Shown: piece after piece, positions 1-11,100 of the stretch | Layout: each line of letters opens with the position of its first letter | Position numbering within the stretch: position 1 is the stretch's first letter | From: Eustoma russellianum | Taxonomy: Eukaryota; Streptophyta; Magnoliopsida; Gentianales; Gentianaceae | Length of the DNA: 64,000 nucleotides | Assembly: GCA_036186865.1 (NCBI GenBank) | Contig: AP025055.1 | Location: 4,506,864-4,570,863 of the forward strand | Direction of reading: 5' to 3' | Translations under genes and position numbers: made by a program | Notes under the pieces: model-generated | What the model was told of the DNA's origin: nothing | The model's database searches: none | What the model saw: only the letters and a program-made list of their open reading frames with translations

Positions 1-1105
1 TGTTAACAACTATTGGTTGAAAGTTCAAATCTCCCAGATTTTTCCTACTTTTCCATACTTGACCTAGAAAAGTTAGAAATAGTTAGGATGCCTATTGAAG
101 AAAGAAAACAAAGCAAGGCTCCAAAAAAAAAAGCACAACCACACTTGAATATGACGACACTTGAGCCTTATCTTTCTTTTGTAAGTGACTTGAGCCTCAT
201 CTTTTATGCCCAAAACATGCATACATCCGCACTTGAATGAAGTTATTAGCCTGGCTCTCTTTTTATGACAATAGCAACACAAGCTGCAAAATTTACAGAG
301 TGCAGACAGAATGGAAGGTTCTAAGTGGCAAACAAATACAAGTGGACCGGCATCCAGGTTCCAAGTGTGTCACTTTGACTACAGTACAACAACAACAATA
401 TTACTCTATTACGTTAGAGGCTTCCGCCTATGGCAGGATATGGGGGTCAAATGTACAATAGCAACAACATTATACCTGCTGGTATAATCTAAACCAAGTC
501 ATGATAACTGAGAGTGGGAAAAAATAACCATATATACTACTTTTAAAATCACAATCCAAATAAACAGCAATGGTTATGCTTTTTGTTGACTAAAGAGCAT
601 AGCAAAGCTCCAAAGAAAAGGGATCTGGTGAGTAGACCAGAAGAGATGAAAAGATACGAAAAGTAACTAGAACAACAGAAATAGTAGGCCTCGACATCTG
701 AAATGGGTGGATATTAACAAGCGCATCTCATGAATGACATATGGAACATCTATGCAAAGAAAGAATCCCTTTAGATTAAAGGAGAGATTAAGCTGGTGAG
801 GCCTGCTATCTTACAGGATAGATCATTGCAATAAACGGAACCAAATCTTTCATATTCTTGGACGTGGGAAAAGAGTATCGCTTGGATAAAGTCAATGGAA
901 AACCACGTTAGGGTACTGAGAAGGGATGTCAGTTCCACAGCATTTCAGCATTACCACTAGCATCCACATGACTCCTCAACCACAGGTGTATGAAAGTATG
1001 AAGAGAAATTTAGAAGATTCCCCAATAAGCAAAGGTGGCAGTAGTCACTAGAAAGGAAAATTAGATTCGGCCAGGTGGAAGAGGATGGAATGAAGGCATG
1101 AAAGG
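1..1105. other. Intergenic, no gene recognised
   Basis: I see no credible coding exon here. The short open frames are unrelated to any family I know and lack splice or codon support. The one recognisable item is a SINE-like fragment at 385-475, listed separately. Confidence 0.5.
385..475 (-). mobile_element. SINE-like repeat, 3' fragment (TTG-tailed family)
   Basis: A CAACAACAACAATATTACTC start followed by the 'gaggcttccgcctatgg' block matches the fuller copies near 8.5, 16.5, 18.8, 27.0, 46.9 and 50.6 kb. Read on the - strand, the family ends in TTG repeats, as in TS-type plant SINEs. Only about 90 bp remain, so the internal promoter part is missing. Confidence 0.6.
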
Positions 1106-1545
1106 GGTGTTTAGTTGGGGGGTTTTTGTATGGATTTAAGGAATCCAAACCCATAAACGTTGTTTGTTTGAGGAGATGGGAGGTATGGGTTTCGGAGTGA
1201 TATCCAAGTATTTGGTAATGAATATCGTTTTTTGGTATACTAAACCTCTTGTCTATCAACATGGAGAATGGGGGTATGGCCAATCAACGCCGTCCGCCGC
1301 TGGCCGATCACTATTCCGGCTGGTCAAATTTTTCTGGCCAATTTTTCGGCCGCACACATTCGATACCCATTTCAATTCCAATATGTTTCAAACACCATCA
1401 ATGTCAATCATACTCATTCCCACTTCAATATCAAACAACTATCACTTTTACGCCCAAAGCCATATACTCCAAACACATACATTGTCATACACATTCCGAT
1501 TTTGATTCCGATACCCAAGTGCGAACCAAGCGCAACAGAAACCAC
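1106..1545. repeat. Dispersed repeat, copy 1 (MITE-like)
   Basis: From about 1159 onward this stretch matches 19694-20066 over most of its length, with shared blocks such as 'tttggtaat', 'caaacaccatcaatgtcaat' and 'gatacccaagtgcgaacca'. The outer ends (GGGGTGTTTAGTTGGGG and, on the other strand, a GCTTGGTTCGCACTTGGG-like end) resemble terminal repeats of plant MITEs, but I could not settle the family or find a clean target duplication. It has no coding capacity. Confidence 0.5.
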
Positions 1546-3344
1546 TGCTCAAGTGTAAGGCTCAAGGGACTGAATGACCAAGATAAGCAACATTAGACTC
1601 CCTAACTCAACTAATTTCATCAGAAACAGTGAATTCCATCCAGATCATTGGACTAGAAAAAAGTAAGCCCCACATGTGCCATGGTTCTTTGATTAGCTTG
1701 TCTAAATAATCTTGTCACGCAGATAAATTGAATCGCGGGTTGACAGGGAATGTTAATTGACTGCTTTCTAATCAGATGTGAGAAGCACAAGAATGGTTTC
1801 TGCTATTCTCAATTGAGGATATGTTCTCTCTAGTGGTTGTAAGCTATGATCTTGAGGATTTTGCTTGTACAACTCTCCCTCTTTACACCCTCGTACATTT
1901 TTGCTCCACTAAAAGAAGAGGTATACAACACGCTCAAGCCTCATTACATATGTTTAATTCGCCGTAGAATTGCAGTTGAAGAATTCAATACGCAGTCTGA
2001 CCACAGTAGTACCTGATACAAAATGCCCAACATGTAAAATATGCAAATTTCTTTACTTGTATTCTAAAAGCTGACTATGATATTAGTAGAAACTCTTTCC
2101 ACACCTGTGTTCTAAAGAAACACACAAGGGTACCTACACAATTCGCTTGCTTAAACTCAGAACAAAGAAATAGCCTGAAAAGGAGCAGTAGAATTGCCTA
2201 CCCTAAACGTGTTGTGTATGGCCCTCCTCCTGGCACAACAAGGAAACTGGAAATTAGCACCGAAGCAAACAGTCCCAAAAGGTAAAAATTGTCACTACAT
2301 TTAATTTGCGACTGTCAGCGGTCGCAAAAATCCAGTCGGTTCCTAGTAGTCGGTAAATAAAAATTGCATCTGATGTGACTAATTTTGCTGATGCAAATCT
2401 GGTACTGATATGATGGATGCAATTTAGCGACTGAAAAGGACGGTCTTTTCCGGCGCAAATTACCACTGGGCTGGCCGCAGAAAATGGATTGAAACAAACG
2501 CAGATTGGTATAAAAAAAAAAACAATCGCAGATCTGGTAAAAATTGCAATATGTTTTTTGTAATATTCAATCCCCTCGATTACGAATTGAAACCAATCAA
2601 AACCTGTCCACAATAACAATGCTAATAGCAAACAAATCTACCAATGTTATCCAATATCTAATCCAATGTGATTCAATATGTCAACCACACATAACTAAAA
2701 ATCAGCTATCCGAACAATTAAACTATCTGGTTCGTACAAAGTAAGCAAGCATAGATTAACAAAGTACAAATGCATCCAGAAAGAGATTATATACAAAGTT
2801 CAGACAATGTACCATGATATTCACTAGCTAAGGAACAGAAGGCAATGTTTAAAAAGCGCAAGAATTTCCTCCATCCTTAGAAGATGGATCGTCCGTTCTG
2901 TGCTGCGACTAGGCCATAATGAAGCCTGTCCCATACCTATCACGCAAGGACGGCTTCGAGCGAATCCATCTTATGGCGAACATAACCTGCAAAAGCACGT
3001 TGTTGATCAAAAACTTCTCTCTTTTTTAAGTGAAATTTTGTAGATGGAGTAAATTTACAAAGACAACTATTATAATAGGAAATACAAAAAACTAATATTC
3101 GAGATATAATGAAAGTAGCCATTGTAATAGAGTAGTTAGATGAGGAAGACAAGTTAGTTTTTTTTTTTTTTTTTTTTTTTTTTTGCCTCTTTGTCACTAT
3201 GGTCAAAAACTTGTCTTGTCTTATCTAACTAGCCTTAGTCACTTTCATTTATCGTAACCAAAAATTGTAAGTACATTTAATATCCAAATGGTTTTTATAA
3301 AGTGGATCACAAAAGTTACAGAATTCACAAGTTACTCGTGTACA
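1546..3344. other. Intergenic, no gene recognised
   Basis: No supported gene. Around 2295-2560, short reiterated GCGACTG / CAGTCG motifs beside a CACTACA heptamer recall the subterminal region of a CACTA transposon, but no partner terminus is visible, so this is only a hint. A run of about 25 T lies at 3159-3183. Confidence 0.4.
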
Positions 3345-4197
3345 CTGAACATCATCATCATCGCATCCAGTATATTCGAACGACAGCAAAAGCTATTATT
3401 AAGGTCTGGGGAGGGTAAGCGTCAGACATATAATACCTCTATCTTTAGGGATAGAGAGTTTGCTTCCCGTGAGACCACCGGCTCTAACTGTACCTGCACA
3501 AATGACACAATAATAGGAATATGACGTGCTATTGTGTTAGTGAGAAAATTCAGTAAATACAAGTACGAAGTTGCCGATATGAAAATGGTCATAAATGTGT
3601 ATATGCACATATAATGCAAGACAAAGTTTAAAAAACCAAAAAAAGTACAAAAATCCACCCAAAACATAGATAATATTTAAGTACCTAAGTATACTCTAAG
3701 GTAACCCTTATATAATATCTAAACCTCGTTAACCTTAATCTTTTGCATCCATTAACTCTTATCCTGGACCATGTCCTCGAAGAGTTGCAAATCTAGTAGG
3801 TCGTGCCTAATCCGCTCATCACAAGTCAGTTTGGGCCTGCCTTTACTCCTCTTCACTTTTACAATGAGGCTTTCGACTGCTCTGACAGGCGCCGTTGTCT
3901 GTCTCCTATTGACATGCTCAAATCATCTCAGTCTACTCTCCCTTATCTTATCTGCTATACTAGTCACCCCTAATCTTTCTCAAAATAACTCATTTCTGAT
4001 ACGGTCTAGCCTTGTATGCCCACACCTCCACCTCAGCATCATCATGTCTGCCACTTTCATCTTTTGTGACTGGGGCCTTTTGATGGCTAAGCAGTCTGTT
4101 CCATATAACATTGCCGGCCGCACTGGCACCCTATAAAATTTTCTCTTTAATTTAGTTGGAAAATTCATGTCACACAGCACCCCTGAGGCCGCCCTCT
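3345..4197 (-). mobile_element. RTE-type LINE, 5'-truncated 3' end
   Basis: On the - strand, 4180-3980 reads as the C-terminal part of an RTE-clade non-LTR reverse transcriptase: a 'VRPAMLYGTDCLAIKR' block followed by 'MLRWRCGHTRLDRIRNE'. A further C-terminal stretch, broken by stops and frameshifts, covers 3980-3745. The rest, down to about 3350, is the 3' untranslated region, also present at 20.1, 26.3, 41.3 and 50.3 kb. It is a dead copy without the endonuclease or the catalytic RT core. Confidence 0.8.
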
Positions 4198-4234
4198 ATC
4201 ATTACTTTGTACAATTATTATACAAAGTAATGAT
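4198..4234. repeat. Perfect small hairpin
   Basis: ATCATTACTTTGTA at 4198-4211 pairs with TACAAAGTAATGAT at 4221-4234 around a 9-base loop. It sits exactly between two LINE fragments, about 430 bp upstream of the TBP TATA box. Confidence 0.7.
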
Positions 4235-4236
4235 GC

Positions 4237-4395
4237 AATATACAACAACAACCACACCTAGTAATATTCAAACAAAAGTAAAAGCTATTGTTATGGTCTG
4301 TAGAGGTTGATAGACATACAAACAATACTTTTATCCAAAAAGATAAAAATTTTGATTCCAATGAGACCTCCGTACTTATATATACATGTATGACA
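4237..4395 (-). mobile_element. RTE LINE 3' tail fragment
   Basis: This is a second, shorter copy of the RTE LINE 3' untranslated region (block 'cctagtaatattcaaacaaaag' to 'gagacctccg' in similar order to 26281-26395). It has no coding part. Confidence 0.55.
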
Positions 4396-4664
4396 TATAT
4401 ACTTAATTATCGGCCGAAAGTGTTATTTTCCTTTGAATTCAATGAACTAATGAAGTTTATTTATTTATTTATTTTGTTTTTGTGGATGAAATTGTAAATG
4501 ACAACTGGAAGAACCAGTACCAGGTTCCTATACTACATTTTTTGTCATCCAACGCTTGTTATTTTCTCTTCTTTTTCTGTTCTAATCTAACGGCTCCAAG
4601 ACCTTCGACGGGATAATACTGTACATATATGTTCGCAGCAAACCAAAATCCGAACCCCATTAGG

Positions 4665-4672
4665 TATAAATA
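4665..4672 (+). promoter_or_regulatory. Probable TATA box of the TBP gene
   Basis: TATAAATA lies in an otherwise mixed sequence, about 250 bp before a probable 5' UTR donor site (GTATGA at 4925). The pyrimidine-rich stretch at 4690-4790 fits a plant 5' UTR. Position and motif are seen; promoter function is inferred. Confidence 0.55.
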
Positions 4673-4924
4673 TCCTCTCTTTGATCATCAATCCGCCATC
4701 TCCATCCCTATTAAAGGCTCTCCTTTTCAAATTCTTACCGCCTCTTCCTCCTCTCTTATCTAGTACACTCACCAGATATTTCTCAATTTTTTTTTGGAAA
4801 TTTCTACGCAAGAAAAAGGAAAACCGTATCACAAGATTGATATCCAAAATTCCGACCTTGATCTTGGTTAACGCTTTCGTTGTTTATTTGCTATACGAAG
4901 AGACAATACCTTTAGATTTAGCAG

Positions 4925-5154
4925 GTATGAAATAGTATAGCTATTTCATTTTGTATTTGTTTAACCTAATTTTCAATGTTTGTTGAATGTCCGATCGGAT
5001 TTGATCCTTAATTGTATTGATTTTCTTTTATGTCTTCACAAACCAAAAGCTGAGGAATTGAACTGATTAGATTCTCCCTTGCTTTTGTTTTTCTGTTTCT
5101 TCTTTTGTGTTATTATTTTTTACACTTTCCCCTTTTGGGTGGATGGTTAATCAG
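4925..5154 (+). other. Probable intron in TBP 5' UTR
   Basis: A GTATGA donor after 'tttagcag' and a 'taatcag' acceptor preceded by a T/C-rich tract define a 230-bp intron, leaving a 27-base leader exon before the ATG at 5182. Leader introns are common in plant housekeeping genes. No transcript evidence is available here. Confidence 0.45.
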
Positions 5155-5181
5155 GAGGGCAAGGGACGCAGGGACTGGTAG

Positions 5182-8100
5182 ATGGCGGATCCTCAAGGAT
5201 TGGAAGGGAGCCAACCAGTGGATCTGTCCAAGCACCCTTCTGGGATTGTCCCCACTCTCCAGTAAGTACTTTGCTTCTAAGGTTATGATATGTCTTCTAA
5301 AAAAACGTGCATTTAACTTCCTTGCTCCATTACTGTCACATGTTTCTGTGTTTACCATTCTATTCATATAATGTATTTGCTGATGTGAGCAAACTGCAAG
5401 TTATGGTTTCTATCTTAAGAGTATCAGGATTGGACATTTGTCCAAGGTTTACTAGTAATATATTGTTAATACTTGGTATATGTATGTGCTGATGTGTGTG
5501 TGTGTGTGTGAAAGTATGCATGTATATATGTACACACGTATATTCATGAAATACTTGGGGAGTTTCAGAATTGTCATTGTGAGAAGTGTTTATGTTTCTG
5601 TGCATTGCATCTTGGCTTTTGCTATTGTTTTTGCTCTAAGAATGGTTGTCAGTTGATAACACTCTAGATCAATCAAGATTTACAACTTGTATTCTAGTGA
5701 ATGTGTTGTTCCTTAGTCGTGGCATTTGATCTCTTGCCCAATACGGCTGTGAATGTAGGAACATTGTATCAACTGTTAATTTGGACTGCAAGTTGGATCT
5801 TAAAGCTATTGCCCTGCAAGCCCGAAATGCAGAGTACAACCCTAAGGTATTTATATTGTTTCTTTTGATGTCTCCTGTTTTATAATATATTTTTAATCTA
5901 CATCGTAATTTCTGCAACGAAAAGAATCAGTATATATCCTCTAGTTCAAATTATTAGATTTACTGGCAATATGATATTCAGCTCTAAAAAACTACAGGCT
6001 GATGTAGATACCTACAAATTTCCCAATTTGTCCCACAGTTTTTGATCTGTCTATGAAATCCATCGTACATTCTCACACACACATCACACGTATGTGCACA
6101 GACACATGTTGCAAGGAGTTTTATATGTGTAAGTAGTGTAAAACAGCAGTAAAAGGACAAAATGATCTCTTGAATCTCAGGATCTACAACCATAAAAGAT
6201 TATCTGTCTCCCTCTCAATTTCTTTTTGGTCCACACTCGCACTTAGGTACTATATCCTAGTTTATCTTGTTTGCCATAACAGCTCCCCTACAGGTACTAT
6301 ATCCTAGTTTATCTTGTTTGCCATAACAGCTCCCCTACAGGCTACTTATCATCTAATATTACTTAGGGATTTCTGCTGCCTTGGCGTCTGAACTTTTGAT
6401 CACATTACTATGCGATTTTCCTTTCCTGTGATAGACCTTTATAGTAGTTGTGATGCAAACTTCTCTGAAATTTTTGTTTTTCATTAATTCCCATAAATGC
6501 TACAGAAGAATCTACTGCTGGCTAATAGGTTTTTCGCTGCACTGAATACATCTGAAGATGAATAGCCTGATTCGTGCAGAGCATCTTGTTCTATTCCATC
6601 CATATCCCAATTTCATTCATTTAATATTCTTTGGTGCCATTGACATAACAAATGACTTTTTTGGTCTATGTATAGACACTAAAAAATAGACGCTCCACTG
6701 TTTCCAGCTTGTCCTTACACAATGAATGTTTGTTTTTCTGTATGAGACCCATTCCTCCAGTTTAACTGAACTTCTAGCAGGGTAGTCAAAAGATCATCGC
6801 ATATCTAGGTGTCTGTTTCTTTTGCGAAATTACTTGAGCCCGCTACACCTGGATATTATCTGTCTTGTGGATTCGAGTGGTGCTTCTAACAGTAAAAATC
6901 CAAGAATCTTCCATACGTTTTCCCACGCATTTTCTTTTGTGCAGCTTGAAGTAAGTAGTTTAACTTCTCGATCATTTATTCCTCTTCTCGGCAAAAAGCA
7001 CTTGCGTTGTTGGATAACATCTACAATGGTGGCTTCTTTGCTGATTCTGAGCTTCCATTTGAATATGTTACTGTACTTATTATCCGGTACGTAGTATGGT
7101 GCCATGGATCATAGCAAAAGAAGGTTGTGGCCCATATATTAAGTAGACCTTGATTTGCTTGCTCATGGTTGCTCCGCATCCATGAATCCTTGGGATTTGG
7201 TTCCATTTGCCGCCAGTTTAGTTTGGAGAATAGCCATGTACACCTGTTTGACTTGTATCTTCATAAAGAGTGCCTTATTTACATTTGCAATCCTTAGAAG
7301 ACCAACCCCTTTGATTTTATTAGTGGACACCCAAAAAGCAAGCCCTTTTCTATCTTTCCAGTGCTCTTTTAGGTAACAAAAATATTCCTCCAATAACTAT
7401 GGATGCTCATAAGCATGGATCCTACCAATTGAACTCAATCTCCATGTGAAGGTTTCTTAGAAGCCCCAGTTTCCAGCCTGGGTTTTAACCTGCCAAAAAG
7501 AGCTCCAAAATCTTGAAGTGTAAGCCTGAATACAATCAGCAGGAATTCTAACTACTTCGATAGGCCGGGATCTAATGGCCCCAAGATGTGGCTGAAAGTA
7601 GTTATTATCTGGTTGTCTGCTCCAGCTATAAAACCAGTGTCTTTTTTTTAGCTAGATTTGGTTATTGACACATACTAGAAGTTCTATTATATATCCTTGA
7701 TTGATTGGGTTGATCTTGCATCCGCCTTATCCTAGCAGGTCTCAGTAAACACCAAGGAACTTGCTTGAACTCTCTGGAAATTTTGGGTGAAAACTGAGGT
7801 TACTTGCCTGTGTCTTAGCTTGTATTATTAGTTTGAACCCCCTCCATCAGCAAATACCAAGAAGCTGACTTGAACGTTCTCTCATTTTGGGTTAAAATTC
7901 AAGGCTTCCTGCCTGAATTGTCTCTTGTGACATCAGGTTGAACCCATCATCGCTAGAATAAATAGGTCAGAGATAACATGTCCCCTTGTCTCCATTTTGT
8001 GATTGAGATAAATTTCCCACTATGCATTCATTCAAGTTGATACAGGAGAAGTCTGTGTTCTCACAATTTTACATCCTGTCTATCACCCTTCCTGGAAACC

Positions 8101-11100
8101 TAATTTTTCTTCTGACATCTAAGAAATTCCATTTAACAAAGCCAATGAGCTCTCATGATTATGTACATCGAAGGGAACCTATGTATTTGTGGTAGTTCCT
8201 TAGAGTTTCATGCATGAGGAGCATATATCTTGAAGTATTCTACCTTGCATAAAAATAAATTGATTCGAACTCACTAAACATGGCATACAGGACTTAATCT
8301 CTTTGCAATTCATTTTATGATGGTCTTGTAGAAAATTTTGCTGCATGCAATGGGTCTAACTAGTCCCCTCCACTTTAGGAATCAAGGACAGATATGTGCA
8401 GTTGAAATGGAAGTATGGAAAGTTACCTAAAAGAATTGTTTAGCAGCCCTTAGAATATCATTCTCGTTCCAGCTTTTTTGCATAACTTTACATCATACCA
8501 TCAGGATCATGGGCATTGTTCTTCTTCATACAACAATAACAATATTTCTCCATTGCCTTATAGACTCCCGTCTATGTCAGTGTAAAGGGGTCGGATGTAT
8601 GCAACCTTACTCATGTGTTGGGAACTGTAGCGCCCCGTCCCGAACCCTAGGGTCAGAACCGGTACGCCCGCCGTATTCCACTAAGGGATATATAAGGCGT
8701 CTGTACGAATCCCTGCACTTATCAAAACGACCGAGTATTCGATTGCGGAAGCGAAATAAATCAATTCAAAACCCTAAATCGAAAGTAAAATCCCCAAAAT
8801 CATATATAGTCAAAATCAAGTCACAATCCCTTAAACGACATCGTAAAGTAACCAAATAAGAAATCGCTAAGCTATGCCCTCAAATGGAATAATAAATAGA
8901 ATAAAACTTCCTCTTTCCTTGGTCATTGGTCATCAACCAGTCTACGTGTCCCAATGTGCCCATTCAGAGTCTTCTCCAACCCATATGTAATTGTACCCTG
9001 AATCGTCTGCAATAAAACAAAACGAACGGTGTGAGTGACAAAAACGTCACTCAGTAGGTACCCTGCCTGCATCGGCCCTGTGAGATCATACATGCTAGGA
9101 CAGTAGTGAAATACATATAAGTACGGAAATACGAAAATAGACTGTCCACGTTTTCACAAATACATATAACGGTCATAACTTCTTAAAACAATCAAAACAC
9201 ATAATCATGCGAAATGAGCGTGAAATGCAATGTCACATATATGATGCATGATAAGCCTACACTCTTGAAAACATACATACTATCGTGCAATGCATGACCC
9301 CGGGACCTAACAGAACGGAACAGAACGGAACAGATATGCGACTTAGGTCTCGCATGTCTTAACATAACATAACAGATATGCGACTTAGGTCTCGCATGTC
9401 TTAACATAACATAACAGATATGCGACTTAGGTCTCGCATATCCTAACAGAACAAAACAGAAGTTAGGATATGCGAGACGTAAGTCGCATATCTGGTCTGT
9501 TCTGTTCCGTTAGGGTATGCGAGACCTAAGTCGCATATCTGTTCTGTTCTGTTAAGGTATGCGAGACCTAAGTCGCATATCTGTTTTGTTCTGTTAGGAT
9601 ATGCGAGACCTAAGTCGCATATCTGTTATGTTATGTTAAGACATGCGAGACCTAAGTCGCATATCTGTTATGTTATGTTAAGACATGCGAGACCTAAGTC
9701 GCATATCTGTTCCGTTCTGTTCCGTTCTGTTAGGTCCCGGGGTCATGCATTGCACGATAGTATGTATGTTTTCAAGAGTGTAGGCTTATCATGCATCATA
9801 TATGTGACATTGTATTTCACGCTCATTTCGCATGATTATGTGTTTTGATTGTTTTAAGAAGTTATGACCGTTATATGTATTTGTGAAAACGTGGACAGTC
9901 TATTTTCGTATTTCCGTACTTATATGTATTTCACTACTGTCCTAGCATGTATGATCTCACAGGGCCGATGCAGGCAGGGTACCTACTGAGTGACGTTTTT
10001 GTCACTCACACCGTTCGTTTTGTTTTATTGCAGACGATTCAGGGTACAATTACATATGGGTTGGAGAAGACTCTGAATGGGCACATTGGGACACGTAGAC
10101 TGGTTGATGACCAATGACCAAGGAAAGAGGAAGTTTTATTCTATTTATTATTCCATTTGAGGGCATAGCTTAGCGATTTCTTATTTGGTTACTTTACGAT
10201 GTCGTTTAAGGGATTGTGACTTGATTTTGACTATATATGATTTTGGGGATTTTACTTTCGATTTAGGGTTTTGAATTGATTTATTTCGCTTCCGCAATCG
10301 AATACTCGGTCGTTTTGATAAGTGCAGGGATTCGTACAGACGCCTTATATATCCCTTAGTGGAATACGGCGGGCGTACCGGTTCTGACCCTAGGGTTCGG
10401 GACGGGGCGCTACAGGAACACACAAAGGTTGTTTCTGGATGACCATAATGAAAATTGCGTCAAGTATTGTGTCGATCGACTATTACTTCACATTACAAGA
10501 AGCGCAGACAATTTAGTGAATCAGTTTGCTTTATTCCATCATATTATAGAGTCAAAAAAGAGTGTATCCATGACTCTATTAGAAATGAAAAGTTTGTTTT
10601 TCTTCATACCAGCAAAAAAAGAAATTTATCTTCTGGTCAGTGACTGTCTTATGTAAATCATTTTGTTCATCAGATAAGGGTCTTTCAAAGGATAGCTCCG
10701 GCCATGGACCTTGAAAAGGATTTTTTTGAAATTTCAGAATTTTCTTTCTGTATTTGTGAACCTCCACAGTCCTTTTGCTACACCCCTGTCCTTCTCCTTT
10801 AGCCATTTGATCCTTGACTTCTCCCTCTACAATATTTCCTCGGCCATAAGAAGATTCTAATAAGAGCATGAGGTGGTAATTTGACATTGTAGGAGGTCAT
10901 GTGTTCAAATTTTGCTGCCTTATTTTGCGGAATCACTACTTACATTATTACTACTGCTGCTGCTACTGCTACTGTCTGCTATTTTTGTGCAGCAGTGAGT
11001 ACACAAATAAGCAGACGTGTTAAATCTATAAATGTGAAACTGTGTTTTCTTCTGTAACAAGTTAATCTTACAAAGGGAGGAGCAATTTGACGTTTATAGA

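Larger units (their letters stand above)
8516..10600 (-). mobile_element. SINE-like repeat split by a giant palindrome
   Basis: The tail half (8527-8625, from ACAACAATAACAATATTTCTCC to 'gtgttgggaac') and the body half (10415-10600, from 'ggaacacacaaagg') together make one copy of the TTG-tailed SINE-like family. The uninterrupted copy at 26952-27225 runs straight through the same point ('gttggaaacacacaaagg'), so the palindrome between them is a later insertion. Confidence 0.75.

Noticed and set aside
957..1596. Overlapping frames of 96-115 residues on both strands
   Set aside because: They lie in a dispersed non-coding repeat also present at 19.7-20.1 kb, where the frames are not conserved.
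2290..2560. CACTA transposon end
   Set aside because: A CACTACA heptamer and GCGACTG repeats are suggestive, but no matching second terminus or 3-bp duplication could be found.
3771..4136. 121-residue + strand frame, and a similar one at 26675-26896
   Set aside because: Both are antisense to the C-terminal coding part of RTE LINE copies; the similarity between them is repeat homology.
8509..8859. 116-residue open frame and its mirror at 10181-10423
   Set aside because: Both are translations of the palindrome arms, identical because the arms are inverted copies. The frame starts in SINE sequence and has no known domain.
9325..9728. CRISPR-like look of the 42-bp repeat array
   Set aside because: Units are contiguous variants without unique spacers, in a plant intron; it is a minisatellite.
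9192..9848. Two mirror 71-residue frames with repeated '[12 protein letters not shown]'
   Set aside because: They are products of the 42-bp tandem repeats in each arm, not a protein.
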